Shown in pieces: positions 1 to 10,898 of a stretch of 64,000 bases of DNA; position 1 is the stretch's first letter; every line of letters starts with the position of its first letter. Position numbers and translations under genes: made by a program. Location of the stretch: assembly GCF_014651035.1 (NCBI RefSeq), contig NZ_BMWC01000001.1, positions 186,001 to 250,000 of the forward strand, in the 5' to 3' direction. The notes under the pieces are model-generated. The model worked only from the letters and a program-made list of their open reading frames with translations, did no database searches and was not told where the DNA came from. This DNA comes from Streptomyces lomondensis. Lineage in GTDB: Bacteria > Actinomycetota > Actinomycetes > Streptomycetales > Streptomycetaceae.

Positions 1-1109
1 CGCGAGCGTACAGCCGGTACACCGTTGAGCAGTTCGGCGCCGTGCTGCACCACAACTTCGACAAGCTCGCTGTGCTGGGCGGGGCAAGCGAAGTCCGCTA
101 CGGCGGCGGCAGGATGACAGCGCCAGTGCGCGTCCTGGTCAACGGGCGGGCCGCCCCTGGCTGCGGCGGAGAGGACATACCTGTCCTGGAGATCGTCGAG
201 GCGGAGGTTCGGGAGTTCTTCGCCGAGCGTCTTCCCGAGGTCCTGGGCCACCTCGACATCTCGTTCAACATCACGAGCAATTCCAGCCCCGGAGCTGTGC
301 TGACCAGCGACGTGGTTCCGGACCGGACCCGTTGGTTCACCCCTCGGTCCGTCGATGACCTCCGGGAACGGCGTGTGCGTCTCTCGAACGACACGTCACT
401 CGGAACCGGCTGGGCACCTGAGAATCCCTTCGAGTCCTTCGTGCGCGACCTGGTGAACCACCTTTCGGGACAGAGCGAGTTCACCCAGTCCCACGTCTGG
501 TGCGGCTCGGACGTCAAGCTCATGGGGTACTGGGACGGCGAGAGCGCCGACATCGTGCTGTGCGTGCCGCAGAAGTCGCGTCACGTCGGCACCAGGGCGG
601 ACTACGTCCGCAACTCGGAGACGGTCCTCGCCGAGTGCCACCGGCTCGCCGACCTGCGGCTTCCCGGGGCCAAGGCCAGATTCCGGCTCAACGCCCGCGA
701 CATACCGGAGAAGGACGAGCTCTACCTCACGTACACAGGCAGCTCCATCGAGTCGGGCGACGAGGGGGTCGTGGGCCGGGGCAACCGCGTCAACGGCCTC
801 ATCACCCCTCTGCGCCCGATGAACCTGGAGGGCGCCAATGGGAAGAACCCCGTCTACCACGTCGGCAAGCTCTACAACATCACCGCCCAGCGTCTCGCGC
901 ACCGCCTGCACGAGGCGACCGACGGGCACGCGGAGGTCCATCTCGTAAGTACCACGGGACAACGGCTCGACCAGCCCTGGCGGATTCTTGTCCGGCTGTC
1001 CTCACCGGACGTGGAGACCGACAAGGTCCAGGCCCTCGTGGCCGAGGCACTCGACGGCTTCCCGGCCCTCACGGACGAGCTTGTCTCGGACGGGATTGTG
1101 CTGAGCTGA
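1..1109 (+). CDS. Archaeal-type S-adenosylmethionine synthetase (5' truncated by window)
   Basis: This enzyme makes AdoMet from methionine and ATP. The reading frame is open from base 3, so the real start lies before the window; 368 residues are visible, against about 400 for the family. The visible N-terminus has LHHNFDK and YGGGR, and the middle has GDEGVVGRGNRVNGLITP followed by GKNPVYHVGKLYN, the signature of the archaeal AdoMet synthetase family (unrelated in sequence to ordinary bacterial MetK). Streptomyces have a standard metK elsewhere, so this copy is probably dedicated to the operon it heads. Its TGA overlaps the ATG of the kinase gene by one base (TGATG), implying translational coupling. 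Family assignment is strong; a pathway role is inference. Confidence 0.88.
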   Translation, partial: RAYSRYTVEQFGAVLHHNFDKLAVLGGASEVRYGGGRMTAPVRVLVNGRAAPGCGGEDIPVLEIVEAEVREFFAERLPEVLGHLDISFNITSNSSPGAVLTSDVVPDRTRWFTPRSVDDLRERRVRLSNDTSLGTGWAPENPFESFVRDLVNHLSGQSEFTQSHVWCGSDVKLMGYWDGESADIVLCVPQKSRHVGTRADYVRNSETVLAECHRLADLRLPGAKARFRLNARDIPEKDELYLTYTGSSIESGDEGVVGRGNRVNGLITPLRPMNLEGANGKNPVYHVGKLYNITAQRLAHRLHEATDGHAEVHLVSTTGQRLDQPWRILVRLSSPDVETDKVQALVAEALDGFPALTDELVSDGIVLS

Positions 1110-2028
1110 TGACTGCCCAGAACCTCGGCGAAGTGCCGTCGGGCTGTCGGCGGCGCCTTATCGACCACTACGGCCCGGCGGCGGAAGGATGGCTGCGGGC
1201 CGCCCCGCGCCTCCTGGCAGAGGCGGCGGAGCGTTGGCATCTCTCGCTGAAGGAATACCACGACGCAGGACACTCCTCCGCCGTTGCGCTTGCCACCACG
1301 GTCGACGGGACCCCGGTGATCCTCAAGGCGTGGTTCGAGCCTCTCCGCTACCGCCACGAGATCGCAGCGCTGACCGTGTGGGCCGGCGGGCCGACCGTAG
1401 ACGTCATCGAAGCGGCGGACGACCTGTCGGTGGCGGCCCTTGCGCTGGTGGGCGGCCGGCCCGGCGGCGCGGGGCCTATCGGTCGCGAGAGGCAGATGGT
1501 GGCCGCCGCGATACAGGGACTGCATTCTCTCGGTCGACTGAGGCCGCGGCCGGATGTGCCCAGCTTGGCGCACTTCCGCCAAGAGGTGGTCGTACCTCGC
1601 ATCCGTCAACGGCTGCACGGCCTCGATCTCGGCTCCTGGAAGACGCTTGTGGAGGAGGCATGCGAAGAGCTCCCCGCCCTGCGCGAAGACCCCAACCGTA
1701 TGACAGTCCTCCACGCTGACCTGTACCGAGAGAACGTGATCTTCGACCGCGGAGGGCACCCGCGCCTGATCGATCCGCATCCCCTAGTGGGGGACGCGGC
1801 GTTCGACTGGGCCTTCTGGACGGTCTACTACGACCTCGAACACGAGGTGGCCGACCGCCTGGCCACAGCTGCTCGCATCTCCCGCGTCCCTGTCCCGGAG
1901 ATCTCGCCGTGGTGCAGGGCGCTGGCTCTCGACGGCTTCCTCTACTACTGGGAGATCGACGACCCTGCACTGCCGAAGATCGCGAAGGTGTTGTCCTCGT
2001 TCATGGCTTCCGACCCGGAGGCAGGGCG

Positions 2029-2032
<4 letters not shown>
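1109..2032 (+). CDS. Aminoglycoside-phosphotransferase-like small-molecule kinase
   Basis: 307 residues with the APH/choline kinase fold. The catalytic loop reads VLHADLYRENVIFD, followed by the metal-binding RLIDPHPLVGDAAFDWAFW, where H, D, N and the second D are the expected phosphotransfer residues. An N-terminal segment containing VILKAWFEPLRYRHEIAAL carries the ATP-binding lysine and helix-C glutamate. The ATG at 1109 overlaps the previous stop, and the 3' end overlaps the phosphatase start (ATGA at 2029). The substrate is unknown. Within a biosynthetic operon it may phosphorylate an intermediate, protect the host by modifying a product, or act on a sugar; drug resistance cannot be claimed. 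Confidence 0.82.
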
Positions 2033-4026
<1,994 letters not shown>

Positions 4027-4027
<1 letters not shown>

Positions 4028-5049
4028 TGCTCGTCGGCGTCTGCGACTTTCCCGGGGGCTACGCCTTCCCCCCTGCTGGATACGGAGGGATCGAACGATG
4101 GCTTTGGGCGGTCGCGGTAGGCGCCCGAGCCGCAGGCGCCGACGTACACCTCCTGGGGCCGGGGTGGCTCCCGGCTCTGGAACCAGACTGGGTCCGCAAG
4201 CCGATCCGTCTCGAAGATGTGACGGCGGGATCGCTGACCGAACGCGAGCTCAAAGCCGCAGGCTACGACCTCTTGGTTGTCGGCCACGAGTACCCGTCGC
4301 TACCCGCCTGGGTACGGACCTGGAGCCAGCTGGAGTGTGAGGTGGCCACGTTCCAGCACTCCCCGGTGTTCCAGCATGCCGCCACCGCATTCGACGGCAC
4401 GCGGTCACGGCTCTACTGCTACTCGCCCGAGATGATCGAGCGTTATGCAGTTCACCTGCCCGTTCAGGAACTGGCTGTACACCTCGGCGTCAACGAGGAA
4501 GAGCCCCCGGCCACCCAGGGCCGCGACCTGGTGTGGCTGGGACGAATAGATGAGGAAAAAGCTCCCCACCTTGCGGTAAGAGCGGCTCAACTCCTCGGTC
4601 GCCGCATTCGCATCGTCGGCCCCGTCTTCAGTGAGGACTACGTACGGAGCCACGAAAAGCTGCTGTCCGCCGACAACGTGGAGTGGATCGGTGAACTCGG
4701 TGGCCCGAGCAAGACAGGTGCCATCCGGGATGCCTCGGTGTTCGTCTACACGTACGCGCGTACCTACGTGGAGGCCGGTGCCGCCGTCTTCGGGGAGTCC
4801 TTACGAGCGGGAACGCCCATGGCTGCGCTGACCTGGCGTGAAGGCACGTGCGCCCAAGCCGCACTCTGTGACCGTACGGGCGTGACGACCGCCGTGCCGC
4901 CTGAGGCGGACGACGAGACCGCAGCGCGGGCTCTCGCGGAAGCGATCGAGCGAGCTGCTGATCTGGATCACACCGAGGTCCAAGCGATTGGGCAGCAGCG
5001 CTTTCACCCGATGCGGCACTTCAAAGCAATGGCGGCTGCTTCATGTTGA
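4027..5049 (+). CDS. GT4-family glycosyltransferase
   Basis: 340 residues starting with GTG at 4027, which shares one base with the serS TAG. N-terminal FPPAGYGGIERWLWAVA is the usual GT4 entry loop; the C-terminal domain starts with LVWLGRIDEEKAPHLAVRAA and continues IRIVGPVFS. A late AGAAVFGESLRAGTPMAALT region resembles the nucleotide-sugar-binding E...E segment of GT-B enzymes. It is cytoplasmic, with no membrane segment. It probably adds a sugar to the product of this operon; donor and acceptor are unknown. The stop overlaps the next start by seven bases. Confidence 0.82.
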
Positions 5050-6019
5050 CAAGAGCCCCCGCGCTTCAGGCAGTGACCGCGCTCCGCCAAGTTCTCGGGA
5101 ACAGTTGGGAGTTCACGATCGAGGGCGCACATCTGGAGATCCGTCACCGTCACTGGGGCTCGCCATACGCACCACCACGCCGACCACCTTCGTGGGCTGA
5201 GCTCCTGCGGACGCTGGAGGATGCCTTCGCTGATCGCGGCGTTCCGCGCGACGCCTGCATTCCGCTGCGCTGGGGGCGCGAAACCGAACTGGCCGTCTCG
5301 GCGGTTCAGGCTCTCGATCCGCTCCTCAAGCACGGACGCCCGGTGACTTACCGGAGCGGGTTTCTGCCCCAACCAGTGGTGCGCTTCACCGGCGAGCGTG
5401 ACCGGGACGGGGGGCTCCTCGACGGTTACCTGACGTCCTTCGTCAACGTGTCACGAGTCCAGCCAATCCAGGGCATCGACGAGTACGCCGGCGTCCTGGA
5501 CGACTGGCTCTACGTCCTCTCCAGACTCGGCTTCCACGCCCGGCACATAAGCCTCTACGGGGAGCTCAGGACGTGGCAGCGCCGACAGGTGGCCGGGGTG
5601 ACCCTGATGTTCCGCCATCTGGACCTCACGCTGGGTGACATCGTGCTCCTGTGGAACGTCGAGAACCCCCGGCGAATGGCTGTTGATCTCGGTACCGGAC
5701 TCGAACGCCTTGCTTGGGCCCGGACGCATCAAAACTGGACGACCTCGTGTTCGGGCCCCTGGCCGGAACGGCCCCGGGTTCCGCCTTGGACGCCATCCGG
5801 ACGGCCACGCTGCTACTCGGCAACGGCATCACACCCGCGGCGCGAGGCGCCGGTGGCATCACCCGGCGGGTGCTTGGCACGCTTGGGCCTGCGTCTGTGG
5901 GGCTTGGGGTGAGCGCTGCAGTTCGAGCATTCCATCGGTATTGGTCGTCGATTGCAGCACTTCCCACTCCATGGCCCGTCATTGCCAGCGGCATCGAGCA
6001 GGAGCTCACCCGTCAGTAG
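5043..6019 (+). pseudogene. AlaRS-catalytic-core-like protein, frameshifted at an A-tract
   Basis: Two frames together resemble the aminoacylation core of class II alanyl-tRNA synthetases without editing or C-terminal domains. Frame one (5043 to about 5724) has PVVRFTGERD, FVNVSRVQPI and VDLGTGLERLAWA, like AlaRS motif 3. Frame two continues KLDDLVFGPLAG and ITPAARGAGGITRRVL, like the AlaRS segment ADGV.P...GRGYVLRR, and stops at 6017-6019. The break falls in CATCAAAACTGG around 5727-5733; one extra A restores a continuous reading of about 325 residues. It is therefore a real one-base deletion, a sequencing error in the A4 run, or less likely programmed slippage. If intact it would be the second synthetase-like enzyme of this operon. 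Homology is distant. Confidence 0.5.
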
Positions 6020-6252
6020 CCGTCTCGGTCATGGCGGAGGCCGAAAGCGGCGTGCTGGTGGGCCTGTACTTGCTGCCGCGCCACCGTGCACGGTCTGCCA
6101 AGTTGAAGCACGTGGGCAGGGTGTCGTCGCTGACGTGCCTTACTGATCACGACGAGAGCGGAGGAGAGCCCATTGGCGCTCGGCGAATGAACTGTGGTCC
6201 GCCGACTTGCCGCAGCCTGGGGTAGTGCGGAGCCTCCGGCGACGCCGGCGCC

Positions 6253-6447
6253 TTACTGGAGCAGGTGATCAGCCTTTCCTGCCTTGATGTCACGAATCAT
6301 GGTCCGAAGGGCGTCTCGACTGTCCACGATGAAACGGTCCTCCTGTCCACGCACTGCTATGTACGCGTTGCCTTCTTGGTCCGTACCTATGCGGAAGCAA
6401 GAGTTCCCTTCCCCGCAGAAGGGCTCTTCCCAGTGAATTTCAGACAT
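6253..6447 (-). CDS. DUF397 small protein
   Basis: 64 residues. It carries the family pattern W..(P/S)..G.GN.C (here WEEPFCGEGNSCFRI) followed by VRGQEDR and a hydrophobic tail. DUF397 proteins are typically encoded directly downstream of XRE-type regulators with a DUF5753 domain, as here: the regulator's stop at 6457 is nine bases upstream of this ATG. Known pairs act as a regulator and small antagonist or partner in Streptomyces development and antibiotic control; in this locus the function is inferred by position only. Confidence 0.85.
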   Translation of the reverse strand: MSEIHWEEPFCGEGNSCFRIGTDQEGNAYIAVRGQEDRFIVDSRDALRTMIRDIKAGKADHLLQ

Positions 6448-6456
6448 GCCGCCTCC

Positions 6457-7308
6457 TCAAAGATCTTGTGCGATGGCGTGGATGAAGCTCCGCGAGTCGT
6501 CCTCGGGCAGCGCGAGATCAACCATCCGGTCCAAGTGGGCGCGGTACTTGGCCAATTCACCGGTCCCATGCAAGAAGTCGGGTCCGTGGGAGTTGTCGAT
6601 CTGCACTGTGTCCAGCTCTGCTGTTACTCCTTCGGCGTACAGGACGGTCTGCCCAGCGCCGGGGAACGCCCCTTGGGAGAAGGGGATCGCCAGCACGGTC
6701 ACGTTGTCCTTCTCGGACTCCTCCAGCAGGTGTTCGAGCTGGGCGCGGGCAACTTGACGGCCACCGAACTGCATTCGCAGCGCGGCCTCGTGCACGATGC
6801 CGATGAAAGGAGTCGGTGTCTCGCCGTTCAAGACTCGCTGACGATGGGTGCGGTGGGCCAGCCGCGTGGCCACTTCGTGCTCATGGAGGCGTGGGATGAC
6901 GGCACGGAAGACGGCCAGAGCGTACTCAGCCGTCTGCAGGAGGCCTGGGATGTGTGCTGTGCAGGCCGTACGCATGCGTGTTGTCCGTGCTTCCAACTCG
7001 GCGATGTCCAGTAGCCCCTGGGGGAGAACTCCCCGATACTGCTCCCACCAGCCCTGCCCACTCGTCTGCGCCATTTCGACCAGCGCGTCGACGTACTTCG
7101 CGTTCTGGCAGCCGCAGTGGTGGGCCAGCGTGCGCAGTCGCTCCTCGCTGATGGTTCGAACCCCGGATTCCATGTACGAGATCTTTCCGCGGTCGACACC
7201 AAGGAGGTTGGCCGCCTGTTCCGCGGACATGCCTGCGGAGACGCGCATCCTGCGCAACTCGCTGCCCAGGCGCTTCTGCCGCTGAGTGGGAACTGCCTTC
7301 GGGGGCAT
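6457..7308 (-). CDS. XRE-type helix-turn-helix regulator with DUF5753
   Basis: 283 residues. The N-terminal HTH (about 13-68) reads LGSELRRMRVSAGMSAEQAA and LLGVDRGKISYMESG. The remaining two thirds is DUF5753, recognisable from WWEQYRGVLPQGLLDIAELE, HIPGLLQTAEYA and VTVLAIPFSQGAFPG. It forms an operon with the DUF397 gene and is divergent from the ATPase gene at 7587 across a region holding an inverted repeat (7377-7401) that could be its operator. This is the common Streptomyces regulator/DUF397/ATPase arrangement and often accompanies accessory or specialised-metabolite loci. Confidence 0.9.
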   Translation of the reverse strand: MPPKAVPTQRQKRLGSELRRMRVSAGMSAEQAANLLGVDRGKISYMESGVRTISEERLRTLAHHCGCQNAKYVDALVEMAQTSGQGWWEQYRGVLPQGLLDIAELEARTTRMRTACTAHIPGLLQTAEYALAVFRAVIPRLHEHEVATRLAHRTHRQRVLNGETPTPFIGIVHEAALRMQFGGRQVARAQLEHLLEESEKDNVTVLAIPFSQGAFPGAGQTVLYAEGVTAELDTVQIDNSHGPDFLHGTGELAKYRAHLDRMVDLALPEDDSRSFIHAIAQDL

Positions 7309-7376
7309 GCCGATCCTTCCGTCTGTGCTCAGACCGCAGTCTGCCGTGTGATCACGACGCGAGCCACGTTCGAGTT

Positions 7377-7401
7377 AATTTGCCGAGGAGGCTGGCAAAT
7401 T
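7377..7401. promoter_or_regulatory. Perfect inverted repeat in divergent promoter region
   Basis: Arms AATTTGCC and GGCAAATT are separated by nine bases. The repeat lies 68 bp upstream of the XRE regulator start and about 190 bp upstream of the ATPase start, the natural place for an autoregulatory operator. Regulator binding is inference. Confidence 0.45.
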
Positions 7402-7586
7402 TACCTGACGCTCCCTTAGCTTGAACATCGCACTGCTCACGCGCGGCGAGCAGAAGTGCATCGCGCAGGCCTGCCCGACTTCTCCTGCCCTGGGAGGGGT
7501 GGGCCCGCGTCAGGGAGACAAGCCACTGACCGTCGCGTATTCGCAGGTGAATCGATCAGAGCCGGCTGGACTCAAGGGGGCTGCAC

Positions 7587-8237
7587 ATGTCACATGACAA
7601 CTGCCTGCCGCGCACGGAATGGGACGTCTCCTTTGCTGCAGAACCACGGGAAGTGTCGGCGCTGCGCCGGATCATGCGCCTTCACCTTCTGCACTGGGGT
7701 CTGCCCAACGTGATCGAGACCGCTCAACTCTGTGTCAGCGAGCTGGTCTCGAACGTCATCAGGCACGTAGGAGTGGGTGCGCCCACCACTCTCGCCGTCT
7801 CGATGAACGGTACGAACCTCCGCCTGGAGGTGCGCGATCCTGCCGCGGATGAACTCCCCACAGTTGTGCCCGTCGCAGCCGAAGCCGAATGGGGGCGGGG
7901 CATCGCCATTATCGACGCGGTGGCCGAGAGTTGGGGTGTCTGCCTTACCTCATCAGGCAAGACGACGTGGTGCGAACTGGCTACAGCCTTGACATCTCCG
8001 CACGGCCACGTTCGGGATCACCGCGTTCAACGTGCAGACGCGCTACTCGTCTCCTACAGCACTGAGGTCGCCCGGTTCACCGGAGCAGGCGACTCGCTCG
8101 TTGCCCAGGCGACCGAGGGAGCAGTGAACCTGATCGCCGACCTTCTTCACTGGCTCGAAGCTCATGGGCTTGACCCCGAGGCCGAGTTGGACAGGGCACT
8201 GGCGTCTTTTGAGGCAGTGTCTGCGGCGCGGAGGTGA
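7587..8237 (+). CDS. Histidine-kinase-like ATPase (anti-sigma-factor type)
   Basis: 216 residues. The first 140 form a GHKL ATPase of the SpoIIAB/RsbW type: N-box CVSELVSNVIRHVG and G1 box EWGRGIAIIDAVAESWGV, with no sensor or phosphoacceptor domain. The C-terminal 70 residues are helical and not recognised. In Streptomyces such proteins sit opposite XRE/DUF397 pairs and are thought to control sigma factors or the regulator pair. The next gene follows closely, suggesting co-transcription. Confidence 0.85.
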   Translation: MSHDNCLPRTEWDVSFAAEPREVSALRRIMRLHLLHWGLPNVIETAQLCVSELVSNVIRHVGVGAPTTLAVSMNGTNLRLEVRDPAADELPTVVPVAAEAEWGRGIAIIDAVAESWGVCLTSSGKTTWCELATALTSPHGHVRDHRVQRADALLVSYSTEVARFTGAGDSLVAQATEGAVNLIADLLHWLEAHGLDPEAELDRALASFEAVSAARR

Positions 8238-8245
8238 GAGCAGAC

Positions 8246-8638
8246 ATGAGGGCACCGGGAGAATTCGATCCATCGGATGTGAGCCACTTCGACTGGCGTG
8301 CCCCGACCACGCTTGGGTTGCTCTGCTCAGCGGCGAGAAGGGCCGGACTTCTGGAAGATGTCGAGTTGATGTCCCTCGCTGCTGAGGGCAGAGGGGACGA
8401 CTTCATGCTGACGGTCCGAGTTACTGATGAGGTCGTGCTGGCTTCGGCCAGATTCAAGTGGCACGAGGTGAGGCCTCCGCGCGGACTGACGAGCACGGAC
8501 GCTGCGCACTACGTGTTGCAACATATTGACCGAATCGCGCAGCGGACGCGGGCAGGGCTTGACGAGTACGCATGGCTGCGTGTGGCGACCGAGCTGCGAC
8601 AGGTGCGCAGGATTATCGAACAGGCCTCTCCCGGCTGA
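8246..8638 (+). CDS. Hypothetical protein
   Basis: 130 residues from ATG 8246, preferred over the GTG at 8234 because GGTGAG lies 7-9 bases upstream. No domain is recognised. It is soluble, mixed alpha/beta (DDFMLTVRVTDEVVLASARFKWHEV) with a helical C-terminus. It starts just after the ATPase stop and is probably co-expressed with it, so a role in the same regulatory unit is possible. Confidence 0.6.
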   Translation: MRAPGEFDPSDVSHFDWRAPTTLGLLCSAARRAGLLEDVELMSLAAEGRGDDFMLTVRVTDEVVLASARFKWHEVRPPRGLTSTDAAHYVLQHIDRIAQRTRAGLDEYAWLRVATELRQVRRIIEQASPG

Positions 8639-8715
8639 GCCGTTACTGGCTGAGGGCTGTCGTCAGGTCCCTTATTGATCTGGAGAACGGCGTGCCGGCG
8701 ATCTAAGGTGTCGGC

Positions 8716-9681
8716 ATGCCGATGGATGAGAGCACGCTGTTCGACGACCCGGATGAACTCAGAGCCGGCCAGGACGATGACGCTCCGAAGGAACCCGATG
8801 ACAGTGGCGTCGAGCGTGTGATGCGGTGGTTCAAGAATCACGCTGATCTGGAGAACCGCTTCTCATCCGTGTTCCGACAGTCGCTGGACGAGGTACTCGA
8901 CGGTCAGAGAACGGGTCGGTACGACGTCGACAAACTTGAGAAGACCGAGAAGACCTACTTGGGCACGAAGGTCGAGATTGTCTGCCGTGCAGCGTTCAAT
9001 CTGCCGCGCGGCGAGGACATGGACTATGTGGTCTGCGGCCACGAGGTGGATGCAAAGTTCTCGCTCGGCGGGCAGTGGATGATCCCGCGGGAAGCAATGG
9101 GGCACCTCTGTCTCCTCATGTCTGCGAACGACAGGCTGTCGACCTTTAAGGTCGGACTGGTTCGCATATCGGAGGAAGTCTTGACCAGGGGAGGCAATCA
9201 GGACGGGAAGCGCTCAATATCACTTTCTGGGCGTAGCCATATCAAGTGGCTTTATCAGCAGGGGAGGTTGAGGAGGAATCTCCTGCTGGGGCTCGATCCA
9301 GCCACGCGTGAAGCGTTGGAGCGCGTTCCGGTCGGGCAGAACCGAGTGGATCAACTGTTCCGATACGTTCACGGTTGCATCGTGGACAGAAACGCAGTCG
9401 TGACAGTCGCGAAGCAACTGGATGCGCCGAAGCGCGTACGTGATGCCCGACAGAGACTCGCGCGGGAAGGCGTGATCATTCTCGGCCACCAGAAGGAGAG
9501 CCCGCTGGTTGCCAAAGCCCTTGGGCTGCCGATTCCGGACAAGGGGACTTGGGTGGCAACGCGAGTCGTGCCCGCTCCCGCGCCAGGAGACGGTCGGCCG
9601 GTGGCCTTTATTGCGGGCGCTCCGTATGCGGTTGCGAGACCGGACGAGTCGCCTCATCCGGCTCCCGTCATCGACTACTGA
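8716..9681 (+). CDS. NaeI-family type II restriction endonuclease
   Basis: 321 residues. The catalytic set of NaeI is recognisable: Glu87 (GTKVEIV), Asp103 (EDMDYVV), Asp112 and Lys114 (EVDAKFS), with the same spacings 16, 9 and 2 as I recall for NaeI Glu70/Asp86/Asp95/Lys97. GGQWMIPREAMGHLCLL and NQDGKRSISLSGR are further family segments; the C-terminal half corresponds to the second, DNA-binding domain. NaeI enzymes cleave GCCGGC and need a second effector site. The gene is convergent with the methyltransferase and overlaps it by seven bases (9675-9681). Recognition sequence is inferred from family. Confidence 0.85.
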   Translation: MPMDESTLFDDPDELRAGQDDDAPKEPDDSGVERVMRWFKNHADLENRFSSVFRQSLDEVLDGQRTGRYDVDKLEKTEKTYLGTKVEIVCRAAFNLPRGEDMDYVVCGHEVDAKFSLGGQWMIPREAMGHLCLLMSANDRLSTFKVGLVRISEEVLTRGGNQDGKRSISLSGRSHIKWLYQQGRLRRNLLLGLDPATREALERVPVGQNRVDQLFRYVHGCIVDRNAVVTVAKQLDAPKRVRDARQRLAREGVIILGHQKESPLVAKALGLPIPDKGTWVATRVVPAPAPGDGRPVAFIAGAPYAVARPDESPHPAPVIDY

Positions 9682-10793
9682 GCACTCAAGAGGTATGGCT
9701 TGAGGTGGCGGGCGATGGCCTCGGCGAGGACCGTAGGGACGGCGTTGCCGATCTGCTTTGCGATCTGAATCTTCGTGCCGCACCACAGATAGGTGTCGGG
9801 GAAGGTCTGGAGCAGCGCCGCTTCGCGGTGAGTGATGGGCCGATCCACTCGATAGCCCTCCTGGCCGGGTTCCCACTGAGGGTGCAGATACTGCCCCTTC
9901 TCCGGCTTGTAGAACTCGGTCCGGATGGTGAGCGATGGTTCGTCCCACCGCATCCTTCCCATGACGTCCGTGGTTCCGGACGGCTTGTTCTTCCAGCAGT
10001 TGGGCAACAGCTCTTCGGGAAGGTCGAACCGGCCCCCACCGGGTGGAATGTGTGCATACCGAAGAAGTGAGATCTCCGTAGGCGTGCGCCCGATGTGCAG
10101 GTCCTCGCTCTTGTAGATGCCCGGTACTGTCTTACCGAAGACGGAGACCGTCGAGTCGGGCAGGCTTTTTACGGCGGGTACGTCAAGGAGTTGCTTTCCG
10201 TGGAAGGCATCACGGACCGTTCGCCAGCTCTTCAGTCCAAGAGGGTTGCCCTGCCCGTGAGTTGGCTCAGGCAGCGGAATCTTGCCGATGCGTGAGCCGA
10301 TCACGATCGTTCGCTTGCGGCGCTGAGGTGCGCCGTAGTCTGCGGCCATAAGGAGGCCGTAGGTCAACTCGTAGCCCTCAAGCAAGCCGCCAGGGCGCAC
10401 CTCGGCCTGAAGCAAGGAGAATTCCGAAGATTTCAGGAAACGGTCGACGTTCTCGATGACGAAGACCATGGGGCGCGCGTGTCTGACGAACCGAATGTAT
10501 TCCTTCCACAGCTTGTTGCGCGGGTCGTTCACATCGCGTGTGCCCAGGTTTGAGAAGCCCTGGCATGGTGGGCCGCCGATGATGACGTCTGCATTGGGGA
10601 TCTCACGGTCCTCGATGTCCGAGATGTCACCCCAATGGGTGTGCGACTCGCCGAAGTTGGCGGCGTACGTGGCTGCGGCATGCAGGTCCCATTCGACCGC
10701 CATGACCGGTTTGTAACCCTTTGCGGCGACGAAGCCGGAGGTCATGCCGCCGCAGCCTGCGAACAGGTCGATCATGGAGATGCGCTTAGCCAT
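9675..10793 (-). CDS. DNA cytosine-5 methyltransferase (M.NaeI-like)
   Basis: 372 residues with ordered m5C-methylase motifs: I (MIDLFAGCGGMTSGF), IV (GGPPCQGFSNLG with catalytic Cys), VI (VFVIENVDRFLK), VIII (DYGAPQRRKRTIVIGSR), IX (REAALLQTFPD) and X (IAKQIGNAVP). The target-recognition region lies between VIII and IX. It should protect the host genome from the two endonucleases beside it, most likely by modifying GCCGGC. It is on the same strand as the NgoMIV-like and vsr genes and probably co-transcribed, with a 105-bp gap after the NgoMIV-like stop. Confidence 0.93.
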   Translation of the reverse strand: MAKRISMIDLFAGCGGMTSGFVAAKGYKPVMAVEWDLHAAATYAANFGESHTHWGDISDIEDREIPNADVIIGGPPCQGFSNLGTRDVNDPRNKLWKEYIRFVRHARPMVFVIENVDRFLKSSEFSLLQAEVRPGGLLEGYELTYGLLMAADYGAPQRRKRTIVIGSRIGKIPLPEPTHGQGNPLGLKSWRTVRDAFHGKQLLDVPAVKSLPDSTVSVFGKTVPGIYKSEDLHIGRTPTEISLLRYAHIPPGGGRFDLPEELLPNCWKNKPSGTTDVMGRMRWDEPSLTIRTEFYKPEKGQYLHPQWEPGQEGYRVDRPITHREAALLQTFPDTYLWCGTKIQIAKQIGNAVPTVLAEAIARHLKPYLLSAQ

Positions 10794-10898
10794 GCAGGAC
10801 AGGTTAATCGGAGGGACTGACAGTTGTCCCTGATGGCCTTGAGGCGGCCCGGTGCGGCCGTCCCGTGCAGCGAGTTGGAGCGCGAGGGTGGAGTGTCG

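Noticed and set aside
5724..5740. Programmed -1 frameshift in the AlaRS-like gene
   Set aside because: CAT CAA AAC does not form an X XXY YYZ slippery heptamer and no strong downstream structure is evident; deletion or homopolymer error is simpler.
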